Positions 1 through 9,442 are shown, counted from the first letter of the stretch. The stretch: DNA of 64,000 nt from Siminovitchia terrae (GCF_003605405.2 NZ_QYTW02000003.1:62001-126000); one strand, 5' to 3'. Numbers and translations are program-made. The notes: generated by a model not told the origin, from the letters alone.

Positions 1-341
1 TCCATTTCATCTGGAGGAACTTTTTCGTCATATAATGATGCTAAAAAGTTCCTGACCGACCCTTTATACATCCTATCTAATACGCTTTGGGCTTCTCTCT
101 TTCTATACTCTTTTATTGAAAGAAGTGGGATGTACACATTTGACCTACCATCTTTTTTTACATCCAGCATCCCCTTGTCCACCAACCTTGTCAAAAACGT
201 GGTAAGGGTTTGGGATTTCCATCGTTTCCCTTTTTCACGATTAAAGAAGTCTAATAATTCTGTTGATCTGAACGATCGATTTTGTTCCCATATTACATTC
301 ATCAACTCCTCTTCGGTTTCAGACAACTTATAAAAATTCAC
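1..341 (-). CDS. BlaI/MecI/CopY-family transcriptional repressor (C-terminus beyond window)
   Basis: Reading leftwards from a GTG at 341, the product begins MNFYKLSETEEELMNVIWEQ and continues through TTFLTRLVDKGMLDVKKDGR, the winged-helix pattern of the BlaI/MecI/CopY family. These dimeric repressors bind TACTACA/TGTAGTA dyads and are usually inactivated by a neighbouring BlaR1-type sensor peptidase. GTG 341 is preferred over GTG 350 because AAGGGGTGA then sits at a normal distance. Two matching dyads lie immediately upstream, so autoregulation is likely. The partner gene, if present, would be beyond the left edge. Family assignment is firm; the regulated target is unknown. Confidence 0.85.
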   Translation of the reverse strand, partial: MNFYKLSETEEELMNVIWEQNRSFRSTELLDFFNREKGKRWKSQTLTTFLTRLVDKGMLDVKKDGRSNVYIPLLSIKEYRKREAQSVLDRMYKGSVRNFLASLYDEKVPPDEM

Positions 342-364
342 CTCTTTCACCCCTTTGAAATTTA

Positions 365-417
365 TACTACATAACTGTAGTATTTAAACAGTACTACACG
401 TCTGTAGTATATGTCAA
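365..417 (-). promoter_or_regulatory. BlaI-type promoter with two operator dyads
   Basis: Two 18-bp dyads of identical design, TACTACA-N4-TGTAGTA, occupy 365-382 and 392-409, 27 bp apart. On the minus strand a TTGACA (-35) lies at 412-417 and a weak TACTGT (-10) at 388-393, so the upstream dyad covers the core promoter and the other the start-site/leader region. This is the classical arrangement of BlaI/MecI-controlled promoters; autorepression is inferred. Confidence 0.75.
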
Positions 418-448
418 TAAAAAATCGGCTGTTGGTTTGTAAAATGTT

Positions 449-638
449 ATCAAATATGCCTTGGCGTATTTGCGCCCAGATTTTATTGAGCTCCGCCCGA
501 TAAATTTCCTCTAAAAATCTGTGGCATCCGCTGGAGGCTTTAACTTTATTCAGCCGGGGTTTGAACCCCCACTGAATGGAATACCAATATGCATTCATCT
601 CACCACTTGCAGAACTGGGAGACTTCTGCTGAATGAAG
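449..638 (-). repeat. 190-bp structured repeat, copy 1
   Basis: Full-length member of the repeat family described in the findings. On + it runs from ATCAAATATGCC to GCTGAATGAAG and is followed by TTAAA. It contains a 10-bp-arm hairpin at the ATTTGAT end, the TTATCGAGC/GCTCGATAA hairpin, a GGGGTTTGAACCCC hairpin and a CAGAAGT/ACTTCTG hairpin. Minus is given as the element sense because the insertion motif TTTAA then precedes it. Confidence 0.9.
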
Positions 639-773
639 TTAAAATCCATTACTTCTTTTAATTAATTTTTAGGGAATATCCCCTAAGTCAATAATAGGAC
701 ACCAGATAAAACTACTATCCGGAAACAAAACTAAATAGAATATGTAGCAAAACAAATAAAGGAATGATTGGAA

Positions 774-1520
774 ATGAAGAGGCCATTAAATCCTGAGGAT
801 CTGTTTGAATTAAAAATCGTCAGTGATCCACAAATTTCCCCTAATGGGAAGAGCATTGTCTATGTCGAAACAAGGATGGATCCTGTTACCAATAAATATT
901 GCAGCCGCATCTGGATCGTTTCCACTTGCGGAGAAACCGAACCGCAACAATTTACATCCGGTCCTTGTCTAGATTTTGCTCCCCGTTGGTCCCCAGACGG
1001 CAAATGGCTAGCTTTCGTATCCACAAGGCGGGGGCATCCTCAACTTTGGATCATGCCCAGTACATGTGGCGAGGCCGAACCTCTCACTAATATTCGGTAT
1101 ATAGGTGGCATTCCTGTGCGGTCTCCAGATAGCCGAACCATCGCTTGTGTCGTTCATGTTAGCGCGGAAGGCCCGGAAGAGGACCAGGGTCGAAAAAAAA
1201 ACGCCAATACAACGTTTTCAGAAGATGTGATCGTCATTGATCGTCTTGAGTATAATTTGGACACCACTGGTTATTTAGTCGGGAAACATTGGCATCTTTT
1301 CACTATCCCTGTCGTAGGTCCTGATCGCGGTAAATTCCAGCAACTCACGTTTGGTGACTACAACTACTCTTCCCCGCCATGGTCTCCCGATGGACTATAC
1401 ATCGCTTTAGCTGGAAACAGGACACCAGAACGTTTAGACCTTGCTTTGGTCAATGATATTTGGGTGATTCCTGCTAAAGAGGGAGAAACTCACCGGTTAA
1501 CTCGCGATATATTCATCTGA
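774..1520 (+). pseudogene. Truncated S9 peptidase copy (N-terminal third)
   Basis: Residues 1 to about 243 match the first third of the intact S9 peptidase at 13240-15279 almost word for word (same MKRPLNPEDLFELKIVSDPQ start and the same WSPDGKWLAFVSTRRGH propeller motif), and about 110 bp upstream is also conserved between the two loci. Homology stops near 1503, after HRLTR, and a short unrelated tail ends at 1520. The whole alpha/beta-hydrolase domain with the catalytic triad is missing, so this cannot be an active peptidase. Several Gly/Ser to Cys changes (STCGE, GPCLDF) indicate decay. It is a partial segmental duplication lying between repeat copies 1 and 2. Confidence 0.85.
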
Positions 1521-2255
1521 ATAGGAACTAGAAGCAAGTTTATTTAAAGATTTTTCTTTAAACCCATAAGTTTCTCCCCAATATTTCAACTTCGATTCAG
1601 CCATAATATGTTCCTTAAATGCATCTTATAGACTTTTATCACGGTCCACTTTGCAAAGAAGATGATGGGCATCCTCTGATAGAAATTCATCAATCAAATG
1701 CGCCTTGGCGTATTTGCGCCCAGATTTTATCGAGCTTCGCTCGATAAATTTCCTCTGAAAATCTGTGGCATCCGCCGGAGGCTTTAACTTTATTCAGTCG
1801 GGGTTTGAACCCCCACTGATGGAATACCAATATGCATTCATCTCACCACTTATAGAAGTGGGAGAGTTCTGCTGAATGAAGTTAAAAACTCGATAAATAG
1901 CTTTCATTATTGTTTGATCTTCATCTGTAACAAAACGCCATTTTCGTAATTTAAGTGTTTGTTTTATTAGCCAAAGTTGAGCGAGAGTTGTGTAATTTGA
2001 ATTGATATGAAGACGGTCAATATACTTATTTCTTCTTGTGAATTCATTAAGTAACGTTTCGCACTCTATATCTGTTTCATCATCGTCTTCCGTGGGTGGC
2101 TGAGGTGAATGAGAGAAAAACGAAGTTTTACAACGACTCTTTTGACTGAGTTCTTCATAGGCTTTGATAATAGTTACGTAGAGACTTGGATGGATATACA
2201 AGGAAAATACTGCGTTGCCTTCCAACATAAACTTCCGAATCAAAAGAAAGAACAA
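1504..2255 (-). pseudogene. Degenerate transposon-like gene interrupted by repeat copy 2
   Basis: On the minus strand 2255-1882 encodes a stretch ending KWRFVTDEDQTIMKAIYRVF. After removal of the repeat at 1693-1881 the frame runs straight on as NDEFLSEDAHHLLCKVDRDK, then meets one in-frame TAA and continues to about MAESKLKYWGETYGFKEKSL. One ancestral gene was therefore split by the repeat. I do not recognise the family with confidence; context suggests a mobile-element or plasmid-type protein. The left end is cut where the truncated S9 copy begins. Confidence 0.5.
1693..1881 (-). repeat. 190-bp structured repeat, copy 2 (inside a gene remnant)
   Basis: Full-length copy (189 bp), ATCAAATGCGCC to GAATGAAG on +, followed by TTAAAAA. 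It interrupts the reading frame of the remnant at 1504-2255; deleting exactly this interval joins GTTTTTAA to TGATGAA and restores a continuous frame, which fixes both boundaries and shows no target-site duplication. Confidence 0.9.
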
Positions 2256-2332
2256 AAGATGCGTTCGAAGATGGAATATAAGTTTCTTTACGAGTATTAA
2301 TCCAATTCCTGCCTATTGGCTGGGTCTGTATT

Positions 2333-3025
2333 TTATTTAATTATTTTACCTGGATTCCCGACGACCGTCTTATTGGCTGGAACATCCTTTGTAATCACAC
2401 TTCCCGCTCCAACGATAGCATTTTCACCGATGATCACAGCTGGAAGGAGGGTCGCGTTATTGCCGATTTTGGCCCCCTTGCAAATAATGGGCCCCTGATG
2501 CTTATAGTTCCCCATCCCCATATACTTATCGTTTGAGGACGAACAGCATGGACCAATGAACACCTCATCCTCAATCACCATATCAGCAGTTATATAACAG
2601 CCTGTTTGAATCGTCACACGTCTGCCAATTTTTGTATTTGTCTCGACAATAGCATTTCTGCCAACAATACTGTCCTCTCCGACAATGACCATTTCGCGAA
2701 TACTAGATAAATCCCCCACAAATACCCCATTCTCAAGGGTCACATGGCGGTAAATCACACTATTGCAGCCTATTGTTACATGATCCTCTATGATTAGTGG
2801 ATTGAGTATTTGTCCGGGCTTTCGTGTCATTTTTTTATTCGAGGACGTCGTCTTACCTAAAACGGTCAGATCGCCGATTTGCACGTAATTGCCAATGATC
2901 GTATCCTTTTTTATGACTACATGATGACCGATCGAAACGTGATTACCAATCACGACATTCTCTTCAACAACAACGTTCTCCCCCAGCGTAACGTCATTAC
3001 CAATTTTCGCTGTTGCATGAATCAT
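2333..3025 (-). CDS. Hexapeptide-repeat N-acetyltransferase (WbpD/WlbB-like)
   Basis: The 230-aa product is almost entirely isoleucine-rich hexapeptide repeats ([20 protein letters not shown] and onward), the signature of a left-handed beta-helix acyltransferase that works as a trimer with acetyl-CoA. The C-terminal half has the usual [31 protein letters not shown] ending split over residues about 190-225, as in sugar-nucleotide N-acetyltransferases of the WbpD/PglD type. It closes a leftward polysaccharide operon that also supplies a 3-dehydrogenase and 3-aminotransferase, so acetylation of UDP-GlcNAc3NA is the natural role. GGAGCAAGGG precedes the ATG. Substrate is inferred from neighbours. 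Confidence 0.8.
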   Translation of the reverse strand: MIHATAKIGNDVTLGENVVVEENVVIGNHVSIGHHVVIKKDTIIGNYVQIGDLTVLGKTTSSNKKMTRKPGQILNPLIIEDHVTIGCNSVIYRHVTLENGVFVGDLSSIREMVIVGEDSIVGRNAIVETNTKIGRRVTIQTGCYITADMVIEDEVFIGPCCSSSNDKYMGMGNYKHQGPIICKGAKIGNNATLLPAVIIGENAIVGAGSVITKDVPANKTVVGNPGKIIK

Positions 3026-3079
3026 TCCCTTGCTCCTTTCTTTTGATAAGGAATGATGAAACAGAACTTCACTGATTCC

Positions 3080-4075
3080 TTAAAGTTTCCGATAAATTTT
3101 TATTAATTTATCTGTAACCCGTTCAGCCGCATGATAGGTTTCCACGTACTTTCTGCTTGCTACACCAATATCATGACGTTTTTTCGGATTCTTAATTAAA
3201 TCTTGTAATACATCCTTCAATGTTTCTGGTGTTGCTTGCACAATCGGCAGGTCTTTAGGAAACTTCCTACGGACATCATCACGGATAAAAGCCACAACAG
3301 GTTTGCCCATCGCCATCGCTTCAACACTGAACATTCCATAGGTACCACATAATAACTGATCAATGATGATATCCGCTTCTCTATATTTAGCGAGCGCCTG
3401 ATCGTGGCTCATCTTTTCAAGAAGTTGATAGGTGAATTTACCTTTTCCTTTGAGCTTCTTTCTGAGCTTCTTTATTGCTGCTTCGATATGATCAGAGCCT
3501 TTAAAAGCACGGTTCGTCGGGGCGTGGATAATAAGCGGATTTTCTTTATCGATCGATGGATATGAGACAGTAAAATCCTCAACATTACATGCAAGCGGGA
3601 GAACATACACTTTTTTATAGTAGTCTTTTACATAAGGATAGGCCTCATAATCTTGTACAATGGCGGTATCAATGTGCGCTGATATTATTTTTAACTGCCT
3701 ATCAATTTCCTCATCGGAGAAATAAGTGGGAGGAAGCTTATAGGGATTTAACGAACCAACCATTTTTTCCGTGCGTACATCACTCCCCCAATGATGCATG
3801 ACCATCTTCTTACCTAATTTTTTTAATAGTCCCAGATCAGAGAAATCATAAAAAAATGTATTTGCATTATGAAAGTGGATAATATCGCTTTTTTGCACTA
3901 TAAATTCAAGATCCTTCAGAATTTCAAAAGCGTCGGAATTAATGATTTCGCCTTGATAGTTTAAATAGGTGTGAAAGGTATTATATCCTGCCGCTTGATG
4001 ATCCTTTTTTCTTAATTCCTTACAAAGAATCCCCATTTGACCTGCTATTTCAGTTGATGCATGGACAATTTTCAT
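3080..4075 (-). CDS. Glycosyltransferase family 4/1-like protein (YtcC-like), copy A
   Basis: 331 aa beginning MKIVHASTEIAGQMGILCKE. The C-terminal half carries the GT-B donor-binding pattern: ADIIIDQLLCGTYGMFSVEAMAMGKPV, with the acidic residue and SVEAMA loop used for nucleotide-sugar binding. It is clearly paralogous to the gene at 5279-6268 and resembles B. subtilis YtcC, a spore-coat polysaccharide enzyme. The longer reading frame to 4159 is not used: GGAAGGAGAG lies 8 nt before ATG 4075, and the paralogue starts at the same residue. It probably transfers a sugar to the spore or cell-surface glycan made by this locus. Confidence 0.82.
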   Translation of the reverse strand: MKIVHASTEIAGQMGILCKELRKKDHQAAGYNTFHTYLNYQGEIINSDAFEILKDLEFIVQKSDIIHFHNANTFFYDFSDLGLLKKLGKKMVMHHWGSDVRTEKMVGSLNPYKLPPTYFSDEEIDRQLKIISAHIDTAIVQDYEAYPYVKDYYKKVYVLPLACNVEDFTVSYPSIDKENPLIIHAPTNRAFKGSDHIEAAIKKLRKKLKGKGKFTYQLLEKMSHDQALAKYREADIIIDQLLCGTYGMFSVEAMAMGKPVVAFIRDDVRRKFPKDLPIVQATPETLKDVLQDLIKNPKKRHDIGVASRKYVETYHAAERVTDKLIKIYRKL

Positions 4076-4216
4076 ATACATCTCTCCTTCCGCTATAGTA
4101 TATTCACGGAAGAAAAGTTGGTCATTTCTTTTTCTATAATTGGGGAGATGCGTACTCACCGTTAATCCTATGATACATACGCTGTACTAGGATAAAAAAG
4201 AAAGGATGGGATATGC

Positions 4217-5230
4217 TTGTCACTATTTTTGACTGCAGATGAACTAGGAATCCAAAATCATCTGTGCTTGCTCCCATATGGAGAAAAGAGTGAGAATCCA
4301 ACTTGGACAACAAAAAAATTAGAGCCGTATCTGCATTATCTAGAAAATGGCGTGAAAGTCGATAGAATGTTCAACGGCCTTATTTTTCAGGCGATTAGCG
4401 GAAGAAAGAATCATTATCTGTATCCAATGTATGCTTATCTAGGTCAGGAAGCAGAAAAAGTAGATTGGAACCTAGCGATAAGCAGACTCTTTGAAAGAAA
4501 GGTCAACTTTGATGCAGTTGCCAGAAACACAGCCGCTGGAGAAACAACAGACATATGGGTAACACTGCCTTACCCAATGCGTACGCAAACGGGGTTTGGT
4601 CGAAGAGAGTTGAATTTCAAAATAGAAAGGGACCGTTTCTTGGCCTTAAAATGGTGGATCCGTAAATTCCTTAGACGATGGAACCGGGCCACCCATCTGC
4701 ATGACAAATTAAATTTTCGCGGCTTTGTTTGGCCTCGTGCGTCAATCGATGAGATTGATGGAAAACTAGTCAGGAAAGTAAACGCCTATATCCGGCTGAA
4801 AGGATACATGTCACTTTGGCTCCAGCAATACGGATCTGCAGGCTGTATAAAGTGGCAACGGTTCGGCTTTGATGCGGCCTGTTCCCATCCCAATTTTTAT
4901 GGAGCCATGGGGCCTGACCATAAATGGATTAATACTGCCACTATTTTTGCCGAGCATTATAATACAGGTATTCAAATCACTGCAGGCAAAGGAGCAATGT
5001 ATAAGGATAAACTGCTGCTTGATTATTTAGATTACGGGTATGATACGGGATATATGGAAAAAAGCCTTCTTGTCTATCAATTTCCTTTTCAAACGATGCA
5101 GGATCTGATTAAGCAGCATCCTGATGAATATGCGCTGCTTCATTCCTTTATCAATAATTCGTATAAACCGGCAAGGAAATCTTCCGCTATCCGGAGAAAA
5201 CGCCGCTCAAAGAAGAAGGTTTCCCGATAA
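4217..5230 (+). CDS. DUF4855-like protein
   Basis: 337 aa, TTG start supported by AAAGGATGG about 8 nt upstream (the nearby ATG at 4213 stops after a few codons). The beginning, CLLPYGEKSENPTWTTKKLEPYLHYLENG, fits the DUF4855 pattern of a Leu-Pro-Tyr-Gly strand followed by a Trp-Thr helix, and the FGFDAACSHPNFYG segment is also typical. The tail is very basic (SAIRRKRRSKKKVSR), suggesting association with an anionic polymer. It runs opposite to its neighbours, inside the polysaccharide locus. DUF4855 has no assigned reaction; a role in spore surface assembly is inference only. Confidence 0.6.
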   Translation: MSLFLTADELGIQNHLCLLPYGEKSENPTWTTKKLEPYLHYLENGVKVDRMFNGLIFQAISGRKNHYLYPMYAYLGQEAEKVDWNLAISRLFERKVNFDAVARNTAAGETTDIWVTLPYPMRTQTGFGRRELNFKIERDRFLALKWWIRKFLRRWNRATHLHDKLNFRGFVWPRASIDEIDGKLVRKVNAYIRLKGYMSLWLQQYGSAGCIKWQRFGFDAACSHPNFYGAMGPDHKWINTATIFAEHYNTGIQITAGKGAMYKDKLLLDYLDYGYDTGYMEKSLLVYQFPFQTMQDLIKQHPDEYALLHSFINNSYKPARKSSAIRRKRRSKKKVSR

Positions 5231-5238
5231 GAATGGAG

Positions 5239-5272
5239 AAAGCTGATGGCCATGACCATCAGCTTTGTTATT
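5239..5272. terminator. Bidirectional terminator between convergent genes
   Basis: Perfect 11-bp stem AAAGCTGATGG/CCATCAGCTTT with a 6-nt loop, flanked by A-rich and T-rich sequence, placed between the convergent DUF4855-like gene and glycosyltransferase B. Confidence 0.75.
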
Positions 5273-5278
5273 CGGAAG

Positions 5279-6268
5279 TTATACCTTAATATTTTCATAA
5301 ATCTTAAGCAGCTGTTCCGCCACAACATCGTTAGTATGATAGGTTTCTACATAACGACGGCCTCTGATCCCCAGCTCTCTACGCAGGTGGGGATTCTCCA
5401 ATAATTGCTTCACCTGCTCATCAAGCAGGTCAGGATTGGTATTCACAATCGGCAATCCGGCAGGAAAGGTTGAAACGAGATCTGGCCGAATATAGGTTAA
5501 AACCGGCTTGCCCAACGCCATTGATTCGACACTCAGCAATCCATAGGAGCCGCACCGAACTTGATCAATGATGATGTCAGCCTCCTCATAAAGCTTGATG
5601 ACCTCCTCATGCTTCATCTTTTCAATCCGGCGATAATGAAAATCGTACTGACCTTTTAATCGTTCAATCGCTTCCTCTATATAGTAAGTCCCCTTAAAGT
5701 CAGGATTTGTCGGAGCGTGAAGAATCAAAGGTCTATCCTTTTGAACCGATGGATAGGATGGCTGAAAAGAGGCTATTTCGATGGCAATCGGGACCACATG
5801 CACTTTTTCATAGTATTCCTTCACATAGTCATATACCTCATAATCCTGAACAATCGCTTCCTTGATATGTTTGGAAATGCGCTTAAGCTTTGCATGGATG
5901 ATTTCATCAGGAGGGGAATCCCCGGTATAAACGTAAGGGTTATTGCGTCGGGCTTGGTCATGAAAACGAACATCGTTCCCCCAATGATGCATAATCATCT
6001 TTTTTTTTCGTTTCCGAATTTCCGATAAATCTGAGAAATCGGTTGATAGTGTCGTGCCATAATGAAAATGAAATAAGTCATAGGTATCCAGAATTTCTTG
6101 ATATCGCTCCTTCAGGCCCTGTTCATCTGTATTAATCAGATGATCTGTATACTCTAAATAGGAGTGAAAGGTATTATACCCAACAGAACAGTGCCCCTTT
6201 CTCTTCAGGGCACTGCTCAATACTCCCATTTGGCCAGCGATTTCGGTTGTACCGTGAAAAATCTTCAA
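5279..6268 (-). CDS. Glycosyltransferase family 4/1-like protein (YtcC-like), copy B
   Basis: 329 aa starting with TTG as MKIFHGTTEIAGQMGVLSSA; the start lies one base after the TAG of the upstream epimerase gene, so the two are translationally coupled. The GT-B donor site reads ADIIIDQVRCGSYGLLSVESMALGKPV. It is a paralogue of the gene at 3080-4075 along its whole length (same HHWGNDVR and AIVQDYE segments). Two linked paralogues suggest two successive transfer steps or alternative acceptors in one glycan. It is the last gene of the four-gene operon 9388 to 5279. Confidence 0.83.
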   Translation of the reverse strand: MKIFHGTTEIAGQMGVLSSALKRKGHCSVGYNTFHSYLEYTDHLINTDEQGLKERYQEILDTYDLFHFHYGTTLSTDFSDLSEIRKRKKKMIMHHWGNDVRFHDQARRNNPYVYTGDSPPDEIIHAKLKRISKHIKEAIVQDYEVYDYVKEYYEKVHVVPIAIEIASFQPSYPSVQKDRPLILHAPTNPDFKGTYYIEEAIERLKGQYDFHYRRIEKMKHEEVIKLYEEADIIIDQVRCGSYGLLSVESMALGKPVLTYIRPDLVSTFPAGLPIVNTNPDLLDEQVKQLLENPHLRRELGIRGRRYVETYHTNDVVAEQLLKIYENIKV

Positions 6269-6269
6269 C

Positions 6270-7211
6270 CTATCCCTCTCCTTTTAGCCAGTTATAGGTC
6301 TTTATAATCCCCTCGGTCAAAGAATGGGTATTTTTCCAATTTAACTCCTGCTGAATTTTAGCAGCAGAAATGCATCTTCTTTCTACTACATCTACCTTCC
6401 GCTTTGGGGCAAATGCAAGCCTTGGCTCTGCTCCACTTGCCTTTTGCACCTCATTTGCCAGATTTAATATGGTTGTTTCAATTCCAGAACCGACATTATA
6501 GACATTACCGATCGCTTTGCCGTCAACTGTTGCTAGTATAACCGCATCCATTGCATCTTCAACATAAGTAAAATCTCTGGTTTGACTACCATCGCCAAAT
6601 ATCGTCATCGCCTCATCACGAAAGGCAGCTTCAAAAAATTTTGCAATAACACCGCAATAGGGGTTCGTTGCTAATTGACCCGGACCATAAACATTGGAAA
6701 ACCTTAAAATTGTCACTGGTAATTTGTACATTTGATAATAAACCTGGCAATAATGCTCCATTGAGAATTTGCTGGCTGCATACGGCAGCTTGATATTATA
6801 GTAAGATTCAGGTGTAGGCAGTGTGGAGGCGTTACTATAGATAGAGGTTGTTGAAGCATAGATGAACCGTTTTAACTGCGGACAGCAGGCCTGTGACTTT
6901 TGCAGCAGCAAATAACCACCATAAAGGTTCGTCATAAAGTCATCAGTCATATTTTCAACGGATAAAATGAGATTTTTGCAGGCAAAATGAAAGATATACT
7001 CTACCTTTGGAAGAACTTCTTCAAGGACTTTTTCATTTGTTATACTTTCTTTATAGAAAGTCACTTTTTCTGATTGTGGGATAGCTGCGTGATTTCCAGT
7101 TGATAAATTATCAATAATATAAATATGCTCCGAGATTGGCAGCAGCCGTTTTACTAACTGAGATCCTAGAAACCCTGCTCCGCCGGTCACCACTACTTTT
7201 CCAAGATTCAT
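6270..7211 (-). CDS. NAD-dependent nucleotide-sugar epimerase/dehydratase (YtcB-like)
   Basis: 313-aa extended short-chain dehydrogenase: TGGAGFLGSQLVKRL is the NAD-binding Gly motif near residue 10, and STTSIYSN...YAASKFSMEHY contains the YxxxK catalytic pair at about 149-153. The FTYVEDAMDAV strand and NVYNVGSG segment are typical of UDP-sugar 4-epimerases. It overlaps the upstream oxidoreductase gene by 4 bp (ATGA). In B. subtilis the matching gene lies in the ytcABC spore-coat group. A UDP-hexuronate or UDP-HexNAc 4-epimerase role is likely; exact substrate unknown. Confidence 0.82.
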   Translation of the reverse strand: MNLGKVVVTGGAGFLGSQLVKRLLPISEHIYIIDNLSTGNHAAIPQSEKVTFYKESITNEKVLEEVLPKVEYIFHFACKNLILSVENMTDDFMTNLYGGYLLLQKSQACCPQLKRFIYASTTSIYSNASTLPTPESYYNIKLPYAASKFSMEHYCQVYYQMYKLPVTILRFSNVYGPGQLATNPYCGVIAKFFEAAFRDEAMTIFGDGSQTRDFTYVEDAMDAVILATVDGKAIGNVYNVGSGIETTILNLANEVQKASGAEPRLAFAPKRKVDVVERRCISAAKIQQELNWKNTHSLTEGIIKTYNWLKGEG

Positions 7212-8290
7212 AATTCACTTTCTTCCTTTCTGTTCATATCGGAGGTAGAAAATGACGGGAATGGATAGGACATCGTCTGTTTAGCCAAATAGGACTGGTA
7301 TATCGAAAAAATAATTTCAAGCGCTTTTTTCCCTTCTGATCCATCGATCAGTACATGCTTGTTCTCAGACTTCACTGCCTCAATAAAATTTTCATACATA
7401 TACACCTGTTCCATCCTATTCTCGAGCAGCTGCTCTAATTCCTCGAGCTTCGTATCCTCTCCTTCAATATGCCAGCGCGAAATCTGATTGAGCGAGGGGC
7501 CATTAAGGACAATCGTTCCTTTCTCTCCAAAAATGGATAAGGAATAACCCATGTTAGCAGGCTTCGTGACAATATTGGCCTCAATCATGCCCATTGCTTG
7601 ATTCTGAAAATGGATAATTCCCAAGGCGACATCCTCTGTTTCTTTTACCTGTGAAAAATGACCGATTTCCCCATAAACAGTTTGAACATCGCCAAGAAAC
7701 CATTGAAGTAAATCAATAACGTGGATGCCTTGATTAATTAACATTCCTCCGTCACTGGCCCATTTACCTCGCCATGCCGTTGATGTGTAGTAGTCCAATG
7801 TACGATTGATCCGTAACGATGCTACACCTAGATAAAGGCTGCCGAGCTTTCCGGAATCAATTATTCCTTTAATGGTTTGCATAATCGGTCGAAAGCGGAG
7901 CTGATGACACACCATGAGCTCCCGTTGTTGTTGGACAGCCAAGGCTACTAATTCATTCGAATCTTCGATTGATAGGGCCATTGGCTTTTCGAGCACAACA
8001 TGCTTGTTTGCCAGCAGCGCCGCCTTTGCCATTATCGCATGCAATCCGGAGGATGAAGTAATAATGACCGCATCAACAGTAGAATCCTTTAGCAATTCTT
8101 GATAGTCCTGATAGGACTTAACCAAGTCCTCTTGACCTGACATCGTTAGATAATATTGTTTCATTTCCTCCATACGTGCTTCCTGCAAATCACTAACAGC
8201 TGCTAGCTTTGCTTCTTCACAGCTGGCTAATGCCTGGATATGCTTACTCGAAATAAAACCGCAGCCAATCAGCCCAAAGCGAACGGTCAT
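7208..8290 (-). CDS. Gfo/Idh/MocA-family oxidoreductase (WbpB-like 3-dehydrogenase)
   Basis: 360 aa. FGLIGCGFISSKHIQALAS is the N-terminal Rossmann motif and HVVLEKPMALSIEDS carries the family EKP signature with the catalytic-region lysine; GMLINQGIHVIDLLQWFLG is the usual helix beside the substrate pocket. The gene starts directly after the aminotransferase stop codon and uses a GGAGG embedded in the end of that gene. Next to a DegT-type aminotransferase and a UDP-HexNAc 6-dehydrogenase this is best read as the enzyme that oxidises C3 of UDP-GlcNAcA. The reaction is inferred from family and neighbours. Confidence 0.8.
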   Translation of the reverse strand: MTVRFGLIGCGFISSKHIQALASCEEAKLAAVSDLQEARMEEMKQYYLTMSGQEDLVKSYQDYQELLKDSTVDAVIITSSSGLHAIMAKAALLANKHVVLEKPMALSIEDSNELVALAVQQQRELMVCHQLRFRPIMQTIKGIIDSGKLGSLYLGVASLRINRTLDYYTSTAWRGKWASDGGMLINQGIHVIDLLQWFLGDVQTVYGEIGHFSQVKETEDVALGIIHFQNQAMGMIEANIVTKPANMGYSLSIFGEKGTIVLNGPSLNQISRWHIEGEDTKLEELEQLLENRMEQVYMYENFIEAVKSENKHVLIDGSEGKKALEIIFSIYQSYLAKQTMSYPFPSFSTSDMNRKEESEL

Positions 8291-9388
8291 TTAATTTCCT
8301 CCTTCCTGACGTAGGATGGAAACAATTTGATCCTGTTCCTCTTCCATTAAGAATGGATGCATGGGGATTGCAAATAACTTTTCCGATAACCTTTCTGCCA
8401 CTGGAAAATCTCCCTCTTGATAACCAAGTCCACTGTAAACTTCTTGTAGATGGAGACAGCGTGGATAATAGACACCGGATTGAATGTTAGCCTTGGCCAA
8501 GGCTGCCATTAGCTCCGCACGTCGATCCGATTCCAAACAATATAAATGATAAATATGATCGTCTGCTTCCTGCGGTATCCTTATATGGACCGCATCCGCA
8601 AGCAATTGGCGATACCGGTCTGCCAACGCTCTTCTTTTTCCATTCCATTCTTCAATGTTAACAAGGTTAACCAGCAAGATGGCTGCGTGCAGTTCATCTA
8701 ACCGGCTGTTATAACCAATTCGATCATGATAATACTTTTGGGCCGTACCATGAGCTCGCAATTTGCGAATCTGACTAGCCAACTCTGAATCGGAGGTTGT
8801 AATCATACCTCCATCTCCCATTGTTCCTAAGTTTTTCGTTGGGAAAAAGGAGAAACAAGCAGCATTCCCCAACCCACCGACAGGCCGGCCCTTGTAGGAC
8901 GCTCCAAAAGCCTGACATGCATCCTCAATTACAAATAATCCATACTTTTTTGCTAATGCATTGAGTTCATCCATATCGGCGGGTTGTCCGAATAGGTGAA
9001 CAGGAATAATGGCCTTTGTAGCGGAGGTTATTTTTTTCTCTACTTCCTTAGGATCGATGTTGAATGTGACTGGATCGACATCGGCAAAAACAGGTGTTGC
9101 TCCGACACGTGAAATGGCCTCAGCACTGGCAAAGAAGGTAAATGGTGATGTAATTACTTCATCACCCGCACCAATTCCGTATCCATCTAGAGTCAGCACT
9201 AATGCATCCGTACCGTTGGCCACCGCAATTGCATCTGAAACACCGAGCCGCTTCGCGATTTTTACTTCTAGCTCACGCACTTTTGTTCCTAGGACGTATT
9301 GGCCTCTTTCAATAACGGCATCGATTTCCTGCAAAATTTCATTTTTTACACTTTGAAATTGACGTTTTAAATCTACTAGGTTTATCAT
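8291..9388 (-). CDS. DegT/DnrJ/EryC1 aminotransferase (WbpE-like)
   Basis: 365-aa PLP enzyme of the sugar aminotransferase family. VIPVHLFGQPADMDEL and VIEDACQAFGASYKG contain the PLP-contacting Asp and Gln, and SFFPTKNLGTMGDGGMI holds the Schiff-base lysine. The C-terminal VYYPRCLHLQ and FPVAERLSEKLFAIPMHPFL blocks are also conserved. First gene of the leftward operon; AAGGGGGAAGG precedes the ATG. With its neighbours it would convert the 3-keto sugar to UDP-GlcNAc3NA using glutamate. Family certain, substrate inferred. Confidence 0.85.
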   Translation of the reverse strand: MINLVDLKRQFQSVKNEILQEIDAVIERGQYVLGTKVRELEVKIAKRLGVSDAIAVANGTDALVLTLDGYGIGAGDEVITSPFTFFASAEAISRVGATPVFADVDPVTFNIDPKEVEKKITSATKAIIPVHLFGQPADMDELNALAKKYGLFVIEDACQAFGASYKGRPVGGLGNAACFSFFPTKNLGTMGDGGMITTSDSELASQIRKLRAHGTAQKYYHDRIGYNSRLDELHAAILLVNLVNIEEWNGKRRALADRYRQLLADAVHIRIPQEADDHIYHLYCLESDRRAELMAALAKANIQSGVYYPRCLHLQEVYSGLGYQEGDFPVAERLSEKLFAIPMHPFLMEEEQDQIVSILRQEGGN

Positions 9389-9442
9389 AGCCTTCCCCCT
9401 TCATCTCTAAATCAATTAAGTTAGTAATTTTATTTTCACAGC

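Noticed and set aside
362-649. Minus-strand frames through the repeats as real genes (for example 362-649, 12208-12441, 31228-31437)
   Set aside because: Open stretches lie inside the repeat element, begin or end in unrelated flanks and lack ribosome sites; treated as part of the element.
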